This document shows, one piece after another, positions 22,776-32,864 of a DNA stretch of 64,000 nt. The stretch spans positions 15,724,338 to 15,788,337 of the forward strand of contig ML677366.1 of the NCBI GenBank assembly GCA_007922305.1. The letters are read 5' to 3'. The stretch comes from Dermatemys mawii (taxonomy: Eukaryota; Chordata; Testudines; Dermatemydidae). The notes under the pieces are model-generated. The model did not search any database. It was given only the letters and a program-made list of their open reading frames with translations, and was not told the origin of the DNA. Every line of letters starts with the position of its first letter. Position 1 is the stretch's first letter. The position numbers were made by a program, and so were the translations under genes.

Positions 22776-24399
22776 GATAAACATACTGATGTGGGGATGA
22801 CAGCAAAGTTATACATTTTCAGTGGCTTTATCTCATACTCTATGCACAAATCACACATTCAGGCATCTACTCTTTCACAAAAGACAGTAAACAAATATTG
22901 AAGACATACTCAAGGATCTTCCTGACCTAAGTGTATCACTCACAATTACAAACTACAAGGCTTCTATTCTGGGCTCCTCCATTGGTTCTCACACAGCCCT
23001 ACTCAATCCCGCATTGCCCCATTACCCTCCCCCAGAAAGAAACCTGGGGAAATAGTTGGGTCCTGCACCTAGTCTTAAATGCTCGTCACATCTTAGCTTT
23101 GGCAAATCAAGGCAGGAAGTGAGTAAGAAGACTTCATTATAGCCAGTCTAAAGCCTTTAAATATTACAATAGCAGTGGCTCAGAAAAGAGCTGTGAAAAA
23201 AATTACATCGTTTATGAATGGTAGACTCAGCAAGTACAGCAATATCCCACCCAAATCAATTCATCAAGAGCAACATAGGTTTTGTAAAGGAAGTCATAAT
23301 ATCAGAGTAGATGGAGCGGAAGCCTATAAATCAAAGGCAGACATCAGTAAGTACTACCTACTCCCTACGATACAGAAGGTAACTCAAGAATACTTCCTAT
23401 TTTAAATAATTCATTAAACTGTCTACAAGAAACATATCAATCATGTTCGAACTCTATAGCACAGGGCCAATTTTAAACATAAAAAAACCTCCTTTGGATT
23501 TTAAACATAGGATACATGCTCAAAAGCAGACAACATATAGCTGACTGACTAAACACTCATTTCACATTACCAGAGAAAAAGGCATTTGAAAAAAGTCACA
23601 GTTATACTTTTCACTTTTTTACCTAAACAAATGGCCAGTGTTAAAACCAACTCATTTTCTTTAAAAATATCAGAGCAATTAGCTGTTCAATGAGTTAGCA
23701 ACTCATGGATTCATATGGATAAAGCTGACTGTACTAGATGTAATACTACTCTTAGACATGTTTATAGCATAAAGTTTTATAGTTGTTTTTCTTTATCTCA
23801 TCAGTTTCAAACACACTCCAGTTCCCATATTCTCATGAGCATTTTCAAGATGGAGTGAGGTCCAGGGCTACTGGGAGGAGGAGGGGAAGTGTTGTGGGCA
23901 GGCAGTCAAGAAGACACTTTCCAGAACCCGCAACTGTCAAGGGATCCTCAACAGTCCAACAAGTCTGAGATATATGGAGGAGTTCCAAAAGCCTTAAAAG
24001 AAAATTTTTATCCTGGGAAATTTTTCTGTTTATTTCAAAGAGCTCCATCTGTAGAAATATTTCAGTAGGACATTTACAGCTCCAACCACAAGAGAACTCT
24101 TTCAAGAGCCTGCAGTGTGCACCGTGACTTTCCCACAACTTTCTCATTTGAATGAGAAAATGGTGGTGAATGTCACAGGATTGCAAAGCAGCCCTGCACA
24201 TGACCTTTGCGTTTCATGAGAGGTGACAGCTGCTCAAGAAGAATGAGCCAGTAAAGCTTTGGTGAAGAGCATCTACAGCACTTTGTTTTATGTTTGTTAT
24301 GTGTGAACAGCCATGTTCAGCACTTGAACAGGTAAAAAGCAGAATTAATGTGGAATATCTGCAACAACTTTGAGGGCAGTAAGCACAGAGTGCATACAG

Positions 24400-24516
24400 T
24401 ATATGCAGAGATTTGGAGCAACCAAATTTTTGCATTGCTCCAGTCCAGCTCTGGGCATAAACCTGCAGCTCCATGCTCCAGCTCCGGGCTCTGCTCCAAA
24501 GCCCTGCATATATGCT
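24400..24516. repeat. GCTCC-rich interspersed repeat
   Basis: Contains CTGCAGCTCCATGCTCCAGC followed by CTCCGGGCTCTGCTCCAAAG and is preceded by TTTTTGCATTGCTCCAG. The repeated GCTCC words contrast with the surrounding intron; I recall similar copies in turtle genomes but cannot assign a class. Confidence 0.45.
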
Positions 24517-25407
24517 AGAATTGCCGCAGTATTTGGCTCCTTACTGGGCCAGATTCACCAGCTGATGCAAAGTGGCCAGGTGTTTCCACTACTGCCCTCT
24601 TCTAGTTCTGTTAGGAAAGGCAGCTTTCTTCTCCCACTGAAGCTCTTTAAGGGCACTCCCAGTGAAGGCTAGAGCAGTGATACATTGAATTAGCCTGACC
24701 TGTTCTTGCACCTTCCTTAGTCAATGCCACCAACTTTTGGGTGTGCGCTGGCTGCTCGCTGGTGTCTGAGTGGATGGGGTGGTTGTGACTCCTTTAAACC
24801 ATCAAAATGAACACAGCCCGCAGTGAGTTTTCACACATGGAGGCCAGGCCAGTGACTGCTGGCACAGACCTGGAGTGACGTGAGCCCTTATCTGCAGTTC
24901 TTAATGCTTGAAATGAGAGCAGTTGCCCAGGACTTCACCGTCCTTATGATCTCCTTTACCATGGACAGTGCTGTATAGATTCTACAGGCCCAGTACAGCA
25001 CAGAAGGGAAACTAAACCTTAATTGCAACTGCTTTCCTGAGCCACTCAGAACATGAAGCATTGATATAAAGAAATTGTCTTGAGTCAACACAGAGAAATC
25101 TGCAGTCTGGAAGCAGAAGGAAAAGAGGAAAGGGGAAAAAAGATAGGAGCGGGATAATTGCAAAAAGCCAGTACTAAGTGACAGGAGAAAACATCTCCAC
25201 CTATCTGACGAAGCCAAAAAACATCAGAGAGCAGTATGTCTTCAGCTGTGTAAAGTGTCAAGTGAATGGAACTATGATAATTTACACCAGTTGATGGAAT
25301 CCATGGAGTTCCACTCAGTCAAGTGAGTCTGCAAGTTCACTCTTCTCCCACCATATTTCTGTTTATTCAGAAAAATATATTTTTAATTTGAGTTTTTTAT
25401 TAAACAA

Positions 25408-25490
25408 TTGGCCAGATCCTCAGATGGTGTAAATCTGCTTATCTCCACTGACTACACTGATTTAAACCAGCTGGAGATCTGACCAAGTGT
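25408..25490. repeat. Short palindromic interspersed element
   Basis: GGCCAGATCCTCAGATGGTG on the left mirrors CCAGCTGGAGATCTGACC on the right. The left arm is almost identical to the left arm at 1088-1160 (GGCCAGATCCTCAG), supporting a shared family. Confidence 0.6.
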
Positions 25491-26166
25491 TCTGAAATTT
25501 AAGTCCCTATCTTCTTTATAAAAAAAAAAAAAATCTACCATTTTTCAGAGAAGCATTAAATTTTATGACCATCTCAGGTGAAAAAATGCTTAGGTACCAC
25601 TTAGGTAATGAAGAAGCATAGAAAATTCCATATCTGTAAAGTATTAAAGCAGTGTGTATAGGAACAAACAGCAGGTAGGAATAAACAACAAAAAACAGAA
25701 GAGCAGTATACTTTAACAAGCAAATAATCCATTCCCAAGGTGCCACATTACATGAACAGTTACACTCAATGCACACATTTTTATTAATCAAACCAAAATA
25801 TACCTTCGCAGAAAAAAAATGATTAAATACATGCATTGTAGAGGAAATTTTGACAGACTATTACTTCTGCACTAAACAGTTATGGACTTAGTAGGTTTTT
25901 ACTGCAGTAACAGAGGGCCCAATCCTGCAGCACTTTACTTCGGAAAAGTCCCGTTCAAGTCACTCATACACACAGTGTTTGCAGAATTGAGCCGAAGATT
26001 TACTCTCTTCTGTATAACTTGGAAGATCAACTACTACAATAGTAAGCAAAGACAGTAGATAATGTTCTAAGCTATACAGTGATTTGAGTCTTCGTATGTG
26101 AACATTAAATCCCTATGGGAATCTCATCCTAATGCTGACCTTACATGTTGTAGTCCCCATACATAC

Positions 26167-26217
26167 CGAGGAAGAGGCTGAAAGTGATCATAGGGCATGA
26201 TTTCTTTAAATCCATCA
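26167..26217 (-). CDS. ADAMTSL3: ADAMTSL3 micro-exon: linker between TSR-A and TSR-B
   Basis: Only 51 bp (1 + 16 codons + 2), encoding S-DGFKEIMPYDHFQPLP-R with split codons at both ends. It is recognised by its nearly complete match to the ADAMTSL1/ADAMTSL3 linker, by CACAG|TGATGG and CCTCG|GTATGT splice borders, and by its exact fit in phase between neighbours. Because 51 is divisible by three, skipping it would keep the reading frame while removing the linker between two TSRs. Confidence 0.93.
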
Positions 26218-28196
26218 CTGTGAATAAAATAAATATGGCATCATTATTTCTCATATCCTAAATGTTATTTGCTTTACATGTTATGCACAATCATGTTTAA
26301 AGGTGAACAAATCCCACCACGAGATCAGGAAATTTGAGACCAACTACAGGATCTTGCTGTGGAAAAAGATGACCCATTATGTATCCATCATTTCTGAAGA
26401 TGCTGGAAACACTCAGTCTATAAACTCCTTAATTCAGTTCACAAAAATAGAAAAATCAATTTCTCCTCAAAAGGAAATGAATGACCACTAAACAGCTCTA
26501 CGTAATCCTTCTGTGTGTGACTCCTCCCAGGTTGTGCCACTTCCCCGGGATACATAGTCAACAAAGAAATGGACACCACAGAGAAATCTGTAATGAAGGG
26601 ATCTGTGGAAGGTGCATGCAGCTGAAAAAATGCATGATAAGAGTTCATTCTATGGAGGTGCTGCGCACTTCCTGGAAGGTGCTCAGCACCCTCAACTGCT
26701 GCTTACTTGAATTACAGAAGTTGCTCAGCACCTAGCAGGAGTAGGCTCTGAGGTTAAGAGAAGGTCTATTCCTCAGGTCTGCAAGGAGAAGTGAAATATG
26801 ACATTATTTCCTTCATCCCCTGGTCTCTCTTTGTAGGGTAAGTCTGTATAGCAAGAGCTCATAATTTCTACTTTTCCACCTGCTGTGCTCCCATCTCAGC
26901 ATTGTAATAATCCACAGCTTTTTCAGATGAACTGCATTAAAGTCTTGCCATTCTGTTTATCAGCTGGCATTTTAGAAAAGAACTTTTAAAGGCTGTGCAT
27001 CTATACAAAGTAGAGGTCACCATCAATTATTATGTTTAACACAGATTAAAGGAAATGGACAGTTTAGCTATAGGAAATGAAATCCATTCAGAGTGTTTCC
27101 TCTTCTTATATACAACTCTAGTCCAGCCAGATGGCATATTAATGTGAGGTTCTGGGACTTGACACTGTGAAGTATTTTAAGATACTTCAGCAGAGCCAGG
27201 AAACTTCACCAGACAATCCAAAAGTAAGTTAGTTTTAAATACTACTGTGCAATTCAATACAGTTTATGTATACTGTAGCCTTTATAATTTGGCAATAATA
27301 TTCAGTGGTATTTGCACCAGAAGTACCTTTATTTGAATTGATTTTTTTCTATCTTGTAACTTTAAAAATATCCCCTTCAAAACTTTAAATATTACGTGAC
27401 CAATTGTAGAGTGAAAATTTTGAATGAAATTTTTATACCAGACAGATGGACAAACCAGGATTCACCACGTGCAAGAACTCTGGGCTGAATGAGGAATGGA
27501 GCTCCTACCTGCCTTTAAAGAGAAATCCTGAATAACGTATGACAGCATCAATAAATCCAAAAGCAGACATACAGTCCCTCATGTTCACGTAATCTTACAA
27601 AATGTATGCACTGATACCAAAGGGTATGTCTACACCACAATCAGGAGGCACAAGTACAGCCTGTGTAGACATATCCAAGCTAGTTTTGATTAAGATAGCT
27701 TGCTAAAAATAGTGATGTAGCCGCAGTGACCCTGGCTAGCCATCGGAGTACAACTTCACGTGGGATCGTAGGCACATACTTGGGGTGGCTAGTCCATACT
27801 GTTGTTTGTGCCACAGCAGCCACACTGCTATGTTTAGTGAGCTAGTTCAACCAAAGGTAGCTTGAGTATTTCTGCATAATGAGTTCTGTTCTGATGGCAG
27901 GGTAGACGTATCCATAGTGCTCTCCAAGAAATCTGCAGCAAAGGTAGCCACGAAGAAAACCAAATGGACTATTGAAACCATCTCTAACATAGAAAATGGT
28001 TATTCTATTGTATAAGATTGAGGAAGCACTACAAGCCCATTTGTGTTGGTGCCAACTTCCAGACTTCCTTTAATGTCCCAAACAATTAAGATTAAGCAGT
28101 CCTGAAGATCAAAGTGTGTCAAAAGTCAACTAAATATGGTTATTTGCTCCTTAGTAACTAAAAATACCATCCCACTTACATATCTGTCATACAAAC
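26218..28196 (-). other. ADAMTSL3 intron, 2.0 kb
   Basis: AT-rich intron. One terminal-inverted-repeat element at 27622-27913; nothing else recognised. Confidence 0.85.
27622..27913. mobile_element. Terminal-inverted-repeat element (GGRTAYGTCTAC ends), copy 1
   Basis: Left end GGGTATGTCTACACC; the reverse complement of the right end is GGATACGTCTACC. A further internal AGACATATCC lies at about 27667. No open frame is present. The same end type appears at 32661-32864 and 42290-42400. Superfamily not determined. Confidence 0.6.
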
Positions 28197-28335
28197 CTAG
28201 AAGGACAGGGATCCATGTTGCATTCCTTTAGTTTAGGCTTTGGTTTCTTATTTTCTGGGTAGTAATGACAGTAGTGATCAGGAACAACTCGCTTCAAACG
28301 AATATCCACACATTCAGCGGAGTTAAGCTGATAAC
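28197..28335 (-). CDS. ADAMTSL3: ADAMTSL3 exon: body of TSR-A
   Basis: 139 bp (2 + 45 codons + 2). It continues the TSR with GYQLNSAECVDIRLKRVVPD, then HYCHYYPENKKPKPKLKEC and NMDPCPS. With the two cysteines of the previous exon this gives the six expected for a TSR (CTVTC, AEC, HYC, KEC, DPC). The HYCHYYPEN and KPKPKL strings are shared by ADAMTSL1 and ADAMTSL3. The acceptor is TTAG|GTTATCAG. The donor is TCTAG|GTTTGT, which lacks the usual A at +3 and +4 but keeps G at +5. The final AG joins T of the 51-bp exon to give Ser. Confidence 0.95.
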
Positions 28336-28969
28336 CTAACATGGGAGCAAAAGATGAACATGCTAATGCTTGTGATGAGAGATAAATTCACACGGCTTTC
28401 TTTTCTCAAGTACCGAACTATACATCCAGTTAAATGCAGTGATTTTTGTGAGGTTTTTTTTAAAATAAGGAAACGCTGTACTCAGACATATAAGGTCATG
28501 TCTTCACCTGGTAAAAGTCAGCAACTGAAGTCAAGGAAGCTGTATCGATTAACATCAACTGAGTGTCTGGCCGTTTGTTCTGGTAGTTTTTTAGGAAGAC
28601 ACTCAAAATAAAACTTTTAACAGATGCAGTTATACACCTACTGGGACCTGTCACTTTCTTGAGGTGCACAACTGGATGGCCGTTTTGTATGTCCACATTT
28701 ATAAATCCACAGAGAAAGGTTTAATAAGTGCACTACTGAGAGATGTATTAAGTGGTCATGTGTGGAAAGAAAAATACATAAAAACAGAAAACCAGAGGAA
28801 CTGAAGATGAGATCCAAAGACATTGTTAACTTAAACTTTAGAAAACCAAAAAATATTTTCAAGAACATTCCTAGTTAAAGAGCCAAGAAAAGAAAACGTG
28901 AAGTAACAACTTGGTGCAAATATCTACATAAAAGGACTGGTTAACAGAAAAGATCTGAGTTTTATAAAT

Positions 28970-29026
28970 AATAAGGTTTCTTTCTTGGCTAAGAAGGTTT
29001 AATAAGGTTTTTTCTTGGCTAAGAAA
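28970..29026. repeat. Tandem duplication
   Basis: AATAAGGTTTCTTTCTTGGC followed by TAAGAA is repeated as AATAAGGTTTTTTCTTGGCT followed by AAGAA, with units of 31 and 26 bp. A recent local duplication. Confidence 0.7.
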
Positions 29027-29095
29027 TAAAAGGCTTATTCACAGGAACTGTCTTTCACTGAAATAGAGAAGACAAGAAGGATGTTCTGGTATGTG

Positions 29096-29136
29096 TTAAA
29101 AAAAGAAAAAGAAAAAGAGAAAGAAAAAGAAAAAGG
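29096..29136. repeat. Simple repeat (AAAGA-type)
   Basis: A run of G separated by three to five A over about 40 bp. Microsatellite. Confidence 0.85.
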
Positions 29137-30235
29137 ATGAAACCACAAGAATGAAAATCCAAATGGAGTCAATAAACCTAATAGCATAACTGTGTCTACT
29201 GAAAATGCTAAAGTATCACATATCAACAGCTTCATTTATGTGTCTCTTTGCTGATCCAAAGTGTCATCAGGCATGAGAGTGATAGCCATAAAGAAAAACT
29301 AAGCAGTGCCATCACCTTAAGCATGCATGTGCTGGTTCTTGTGAGCACCAGCAGACCCAGAAGAATTACCAGTTGCAAACAAAATTCAGGTTTTTAAAAC
29401 TTTCCTGTTTATTTGTATTTGATTGTATTTTATGAGCCACTTCCAACCACACCTCTCCTCCCTGCACTCCCGAGCCTCTCCCTCACCCACACAAAGATTA
29501 CAAAACTGAATATGGAGTGATCCAACTGAGAAATGAAATATTGGTGAAGCAGCTGATTCTAATTTTTTGTTGTGTGGAACTTTTTCTATCTGAAATGTCT
29601 GAGTCATTTTATTGCTGGTGAAAGAGCTCAGACAGCATCTGGAGACCAAATCTTCTATAGATAATAGGTTCAGGCTGGGTAGCAGCAGTGCAAGTTTCCC
29701 CAGTAGTATAAAGTCCACAACACTGCTTCTATCCAGGGTCAATATGTAGCTTAGTCTCCAGGCTCATTTATTTACTGGCCTTTCTCTCAGGATTGCCAAC
29801 AAGAACACCAAGCTTTGTTGATAAAGATGGTGATTTCCTAATATGGACATCCATCCACAAGAAACTGCACTGAAGCTATCAGCTAATTTCAAAGAGAATA
29901 AGCAGCCATCAGATGGTAATAATTTTCAAGACAACACTGTCTTAGATTGGATTTGAGCCATCAACCTAGAAGGGAAGATGTCCACTGAGCTATCCAGTGT
30001 TTGCAATGCTCACAGTAAAAATTATTATACTGCACACTTCTTCCCCTGTCAGGAACAGAAGGGAAAAACACTTAGGCTTGCAATTCTACTACTTCGATGA
30101 TACCACCCCACAGGTTTACCATTCACATTTCCAATGAGAGTCATGTCTCAGAGGGCCAAAAATCTTCAGAGATAGAGGAGTTTCCCTCCATGACTCTAGC
30201 TAGAGGCATGAGACCTAGGAATAGTAATTGTGAGT

Positions 30236-30330
30236 GTACATTATTTCTATTTTTATGGTGGGGAAATTGAGACACAAAGAGATGTTTTGACTTGTCTGAG
30301 ACAGCTGGAAAGAGAACCAGACTCTTCACT
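30236..30330 (+). repeat. MIR-like CORE-SINE fragment
   Basis: GGGGAAATTGAGACACAAAG followed by AGATGTTTTGACTTGTCTGA and GAGAACCAGACTC follow the MIR consensus order (gaaactgaggcacagag, then ttgcccaaggtc, then the gaaccca motif). Strongly diverged. Confidence 0.6.
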
Positions 30331-30540
30331 TGTACTTTAAGGACTTGACAAGGCTCTCTTATATTTTAAAAACAAACACACATGAGCCATTCTTTGAAAA
30401 GCAGCATTTTAATGAGTCCTGCAATAGTGGGGCAATTAGACTATTTTGCTTTTTTTAGTCTACATGAATAATACTAGTGTATTTTTTAAGAGACTGAGTA
30501 AAGGAGCATTATCATCAGACTCCCCCTGGAGAATTTGCCT

Positions 30541-30705
30541 GTGTCAGATGAATTTACACTGATGTAAAGTGTGGTGGTATGATCATTTCCTATGCCAACT
30601 GCTTCTCCAACCACTAGCCACCACCTCTGCATAAGGAGAAGATAGGACATCACAAGTGTAAGGCTGAGGCAGGAGGGGGGTATGGTAGAATTGAGCTGCA
30701 CTATT
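30541..30705. repeat. Unnamed dispersed repeat, copy 1
   Basis: GCATAAGGAGAAGATAGGAC, then GGCAGGAGGGGGGTATGGTA and GAGCTGCACTAT align in the same order with 58092-58312, where the words are GCATAACGGGAGGAGATAAG, GGGAGGGGGCATGGTGGAA and GATCCACTAT. The two copies are therefore related, but I do not recognise the family. Confidence 0.5.
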
Positions 30706-31752
30706 TTAATCCCCCGGTTGTATAAACTCTGGAGTTTAAACCAGCAGTGGAAGTTGGAGTAGTTCCCGTGCTGGTCTGACTTTCATCAGGGCCAACCAGC
30801 TGGGGTTCAGAGTGCCATACAGGAGTCATTGCAGCTACCACTGTCTACCTCACCCGCTTGTAGTAAAGAATCAGGGGCAAAGCAAATAAAATTGTAGTCA
30901 AGTGAATAAGCTTTAAAAGTGAATCTTAAACACTGTGCCATTTCTTTTGCATCATTCCATTTCTATCCCTTACTCTTTCCTCTTTCCCAGATTTTTATAG
31001 TCTATGATGTTCCTGTCTTTCCAGATGGCTCCACTAGAAAATCCGATGTTACCTTTGACCCTTAACTTCCTTTCTCCATACACATTTCTCATGTTGCTAA
31101 ATATTATAAATTTCAGCTTCTAAACACTTCACATAAGATTTCATACTTTTGATGCAGCAAAAATACTGTCTCTATTTCTGCAAAGATGAATATATGATAG
31201 TTTGTCAAAAATCATCTCTTTGGCCACTTCACTCGGTCCAATAGCATGTACCAAGTCTACAATTTTTTGCCTCATTGTTCACCTACCTCATCTCTCTTTT
31301 CTTCACTCCACTGACTTTAGTGTCTAGTAACACTACTCTGACATTTAAATCTATAGTCAGAAATGCCTCTTTCCTCTCTTCTACCTCTTAATCTCTATCT
31401 TCCAATTTGATCTTCTTTGTTCATCTTCCTGTGATCTTCATACTTCATTCTTTCTCACTTCTAGCCCCACCTCACTCTGACTCTCCTCTCTTTACTTTTC
31501 TGAATCTCTTTCTCATAAGATAATTCATTATCTGTACACTGACATTTGATAGTAATAAAACAATAAAATATGATGAATATGTTTATATTAACTGCCGATA
31601 TTAGCTTGTACTCAGTCACTTATTTATCTGAACAACCACCAACATGCAAAGCAGCATAAATTGATTTTAAAAAATGACACTGTATGAAAGTTATAAATCA
31701 GCCAATTATAATCCACAGTTGTAAACACTCTTAAGCCACAGCCATTACTTAC

Positions 31753-31864
31753 CTCCTCCACATGTCACCGTACACGGGAAGAATTCTGTCTGTCTCCACT
31801 GATGACTTATGGGTTGATAGAAAAAGAATTGAACCACGCTGTCTTTTGGGGCAGTATACCTGGT
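31753..31864 (-). CDS. ADAMTSL3: ADAMTSL3 exon: spacer end and head of TSR-A
   Basis: 112 bp beginning in phase 0 and ending with one base of a Gly codon. It encodes TRYTAPKDSVVQFFFYQPIS followed by HQWRQTEFFPCTVTCGG. QFFFYQPI is the conserved end of the spacer; the next segment opens a thrombospondin type-1 repeat with the CTVTCGGG O-fucosylation motif. The in-frame acceptor is CTCTTTAG|ACC. A second AG five bases further in would break the frame. The donor, GGAG|GTAAGT, is close to consensus. The intron interrupts the TSR inside the GGG triplet (phase 1), a pattern repeated in the exon at 10156-10442. Confidence 0.96.
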
Positions 31865-32368
31865 CTAAAGAGATTTCCATTACAACACATTTGTATACTA
31901 TATGCCAGTATTCATGACAATTCACAACATAACTCATATGTAATAATAACGCAGAGAGCTATATGGCAATAGGCAGAAAACCACACAGAAATCTGGAGCA
32001 ATACAAACAGAAGTTTCTAATAATCAAACATTTGTATGTTGCCTTTTTCATATTATTCTCCTGTAATTATGTAACAGTGCTGAGAAGTCCCTCTGGTGAT
32101 TTTTCTTCCCTTGCTGGCAAAACTCCGGGATGTTCCCTGATGTCTTATAGCACTATAGGCTAAATTTTCAAAATTCCGTAGTGAATATATGGGTCTAGAA
32201 GTCGAACTGAGTACAGGGCATACAGAGTCATGTTCAGATAATACATGGATCAAATTGGATGTGCACACAATATCTGAGGTGTAAAATATTGTGCATTAGT
32301 GTATTTCTACAACATGGAAAACCAACGGCCTGCATGGAAATGGAATTATGACAGAGGATCATTTGGCT

Positions 32369-32480
32369 GCAGTGTTGTTGTAGCCATATTGGTCCCAGGA
32401 TATGAGAGAGAGAACTGAAGAAGAGTTCTGTGGTGCTTGAAACCGTGTTTCTTTCATGAATAGAAGTTGGTCCCATAAAA
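32369..32480 (+). repeat. Diverged SINE-like fragment
   Basis: GTTGTTGTAGCCATATTGGT followed by CCCAGGATATGAGAGAGA resembles the tRNA-like head of a reptile SINE, and CTGAAGAAGAGTTCTGTG and AGAAGTTGGTCCCATAAAAG match its body in mixed order. Boundaries are approximate. Confidence 0.5.
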
Positions 32481-32660
32481 GATACTACCTTGTAAGATCA
32501 TTTGTCATTTTTAATGGAAAAAAATGAGCACCTTCCCTGGAGTACAGGCAAATTACTGATATTTTGTGCACTTTTAATAGCCGCATATAGTCAGCCTGTG
32601 ACCTGGGCAGATCAAGAACTAATAACCCGGTATGATCAGTACTTGGATGGACAACTCCAA

Positions 32661-32864
32661 AGGGTACATCTATGCTTGAGAAAAGACCTATGGCATGGCT
32701 GTGGCTGTCCTGCGATGCTCAGGCTGTGGGGCTATAGCACTGCACAACGGGGGAGCCCACACAACTACACTGCAATTTTGAGCCCACACTCTGCATGCTC
32801 AAATCAGTTGAACCCCGCTCTGAGAATTGATCTGGGGTTTTTATTGCAATGTAAACACACCCTA
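32661..32864. mobile_element. Terminal-inverted-repeat element, copy 2
   Basis: Left end AGGGTACATCTATGCT; the reverse complement of the right end is AGGGTGTGTTTACATTGC. These correspond to the ends at 27622-27913. The core is moderately GC-rich (GGGGCTATAGCACTGC). Confidence 0.55.

Larger units (their letters stand above)
22259..26166 (-). other. ADAMTSL3 intron, 3.9 kb
   Basis: AT-rich. Recognised pieces are a diverged dispersed repeat at 22685-22775, a GCTCC-rich repeat at 24400-24516 and a palindromic element at 25408-25490. Nothing else could be named. Confidence 0.85.
28336..31752 (-). other. ADAMTSL3 intron, 3.4 kb
   Basis: AT-rich. Holds a duplicated 26-31 bp unit at 28970-29026, an A/G-rich simple repeat at 29096-29136, a MIR-like fragment at 30236-30330, an unnamed repeat at 30541-30705 and a pyrimidine-rich stretch at about 30950-31510. 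Confidence 0.85.

Noticed and set aside
29096..29136. Regularly spaced repeat units resembling a CRISPR array
   Set aside because: Simple A/G microsatellite without spacers, in a vertebrate intron.
30950..31510. Pyrimidine-rich stretch as a possible functional splicing tract
   Set aside because: It is long and diffuse, and lies upstream of no exon on its pyrimidine-rich strand; probably neutral composition.
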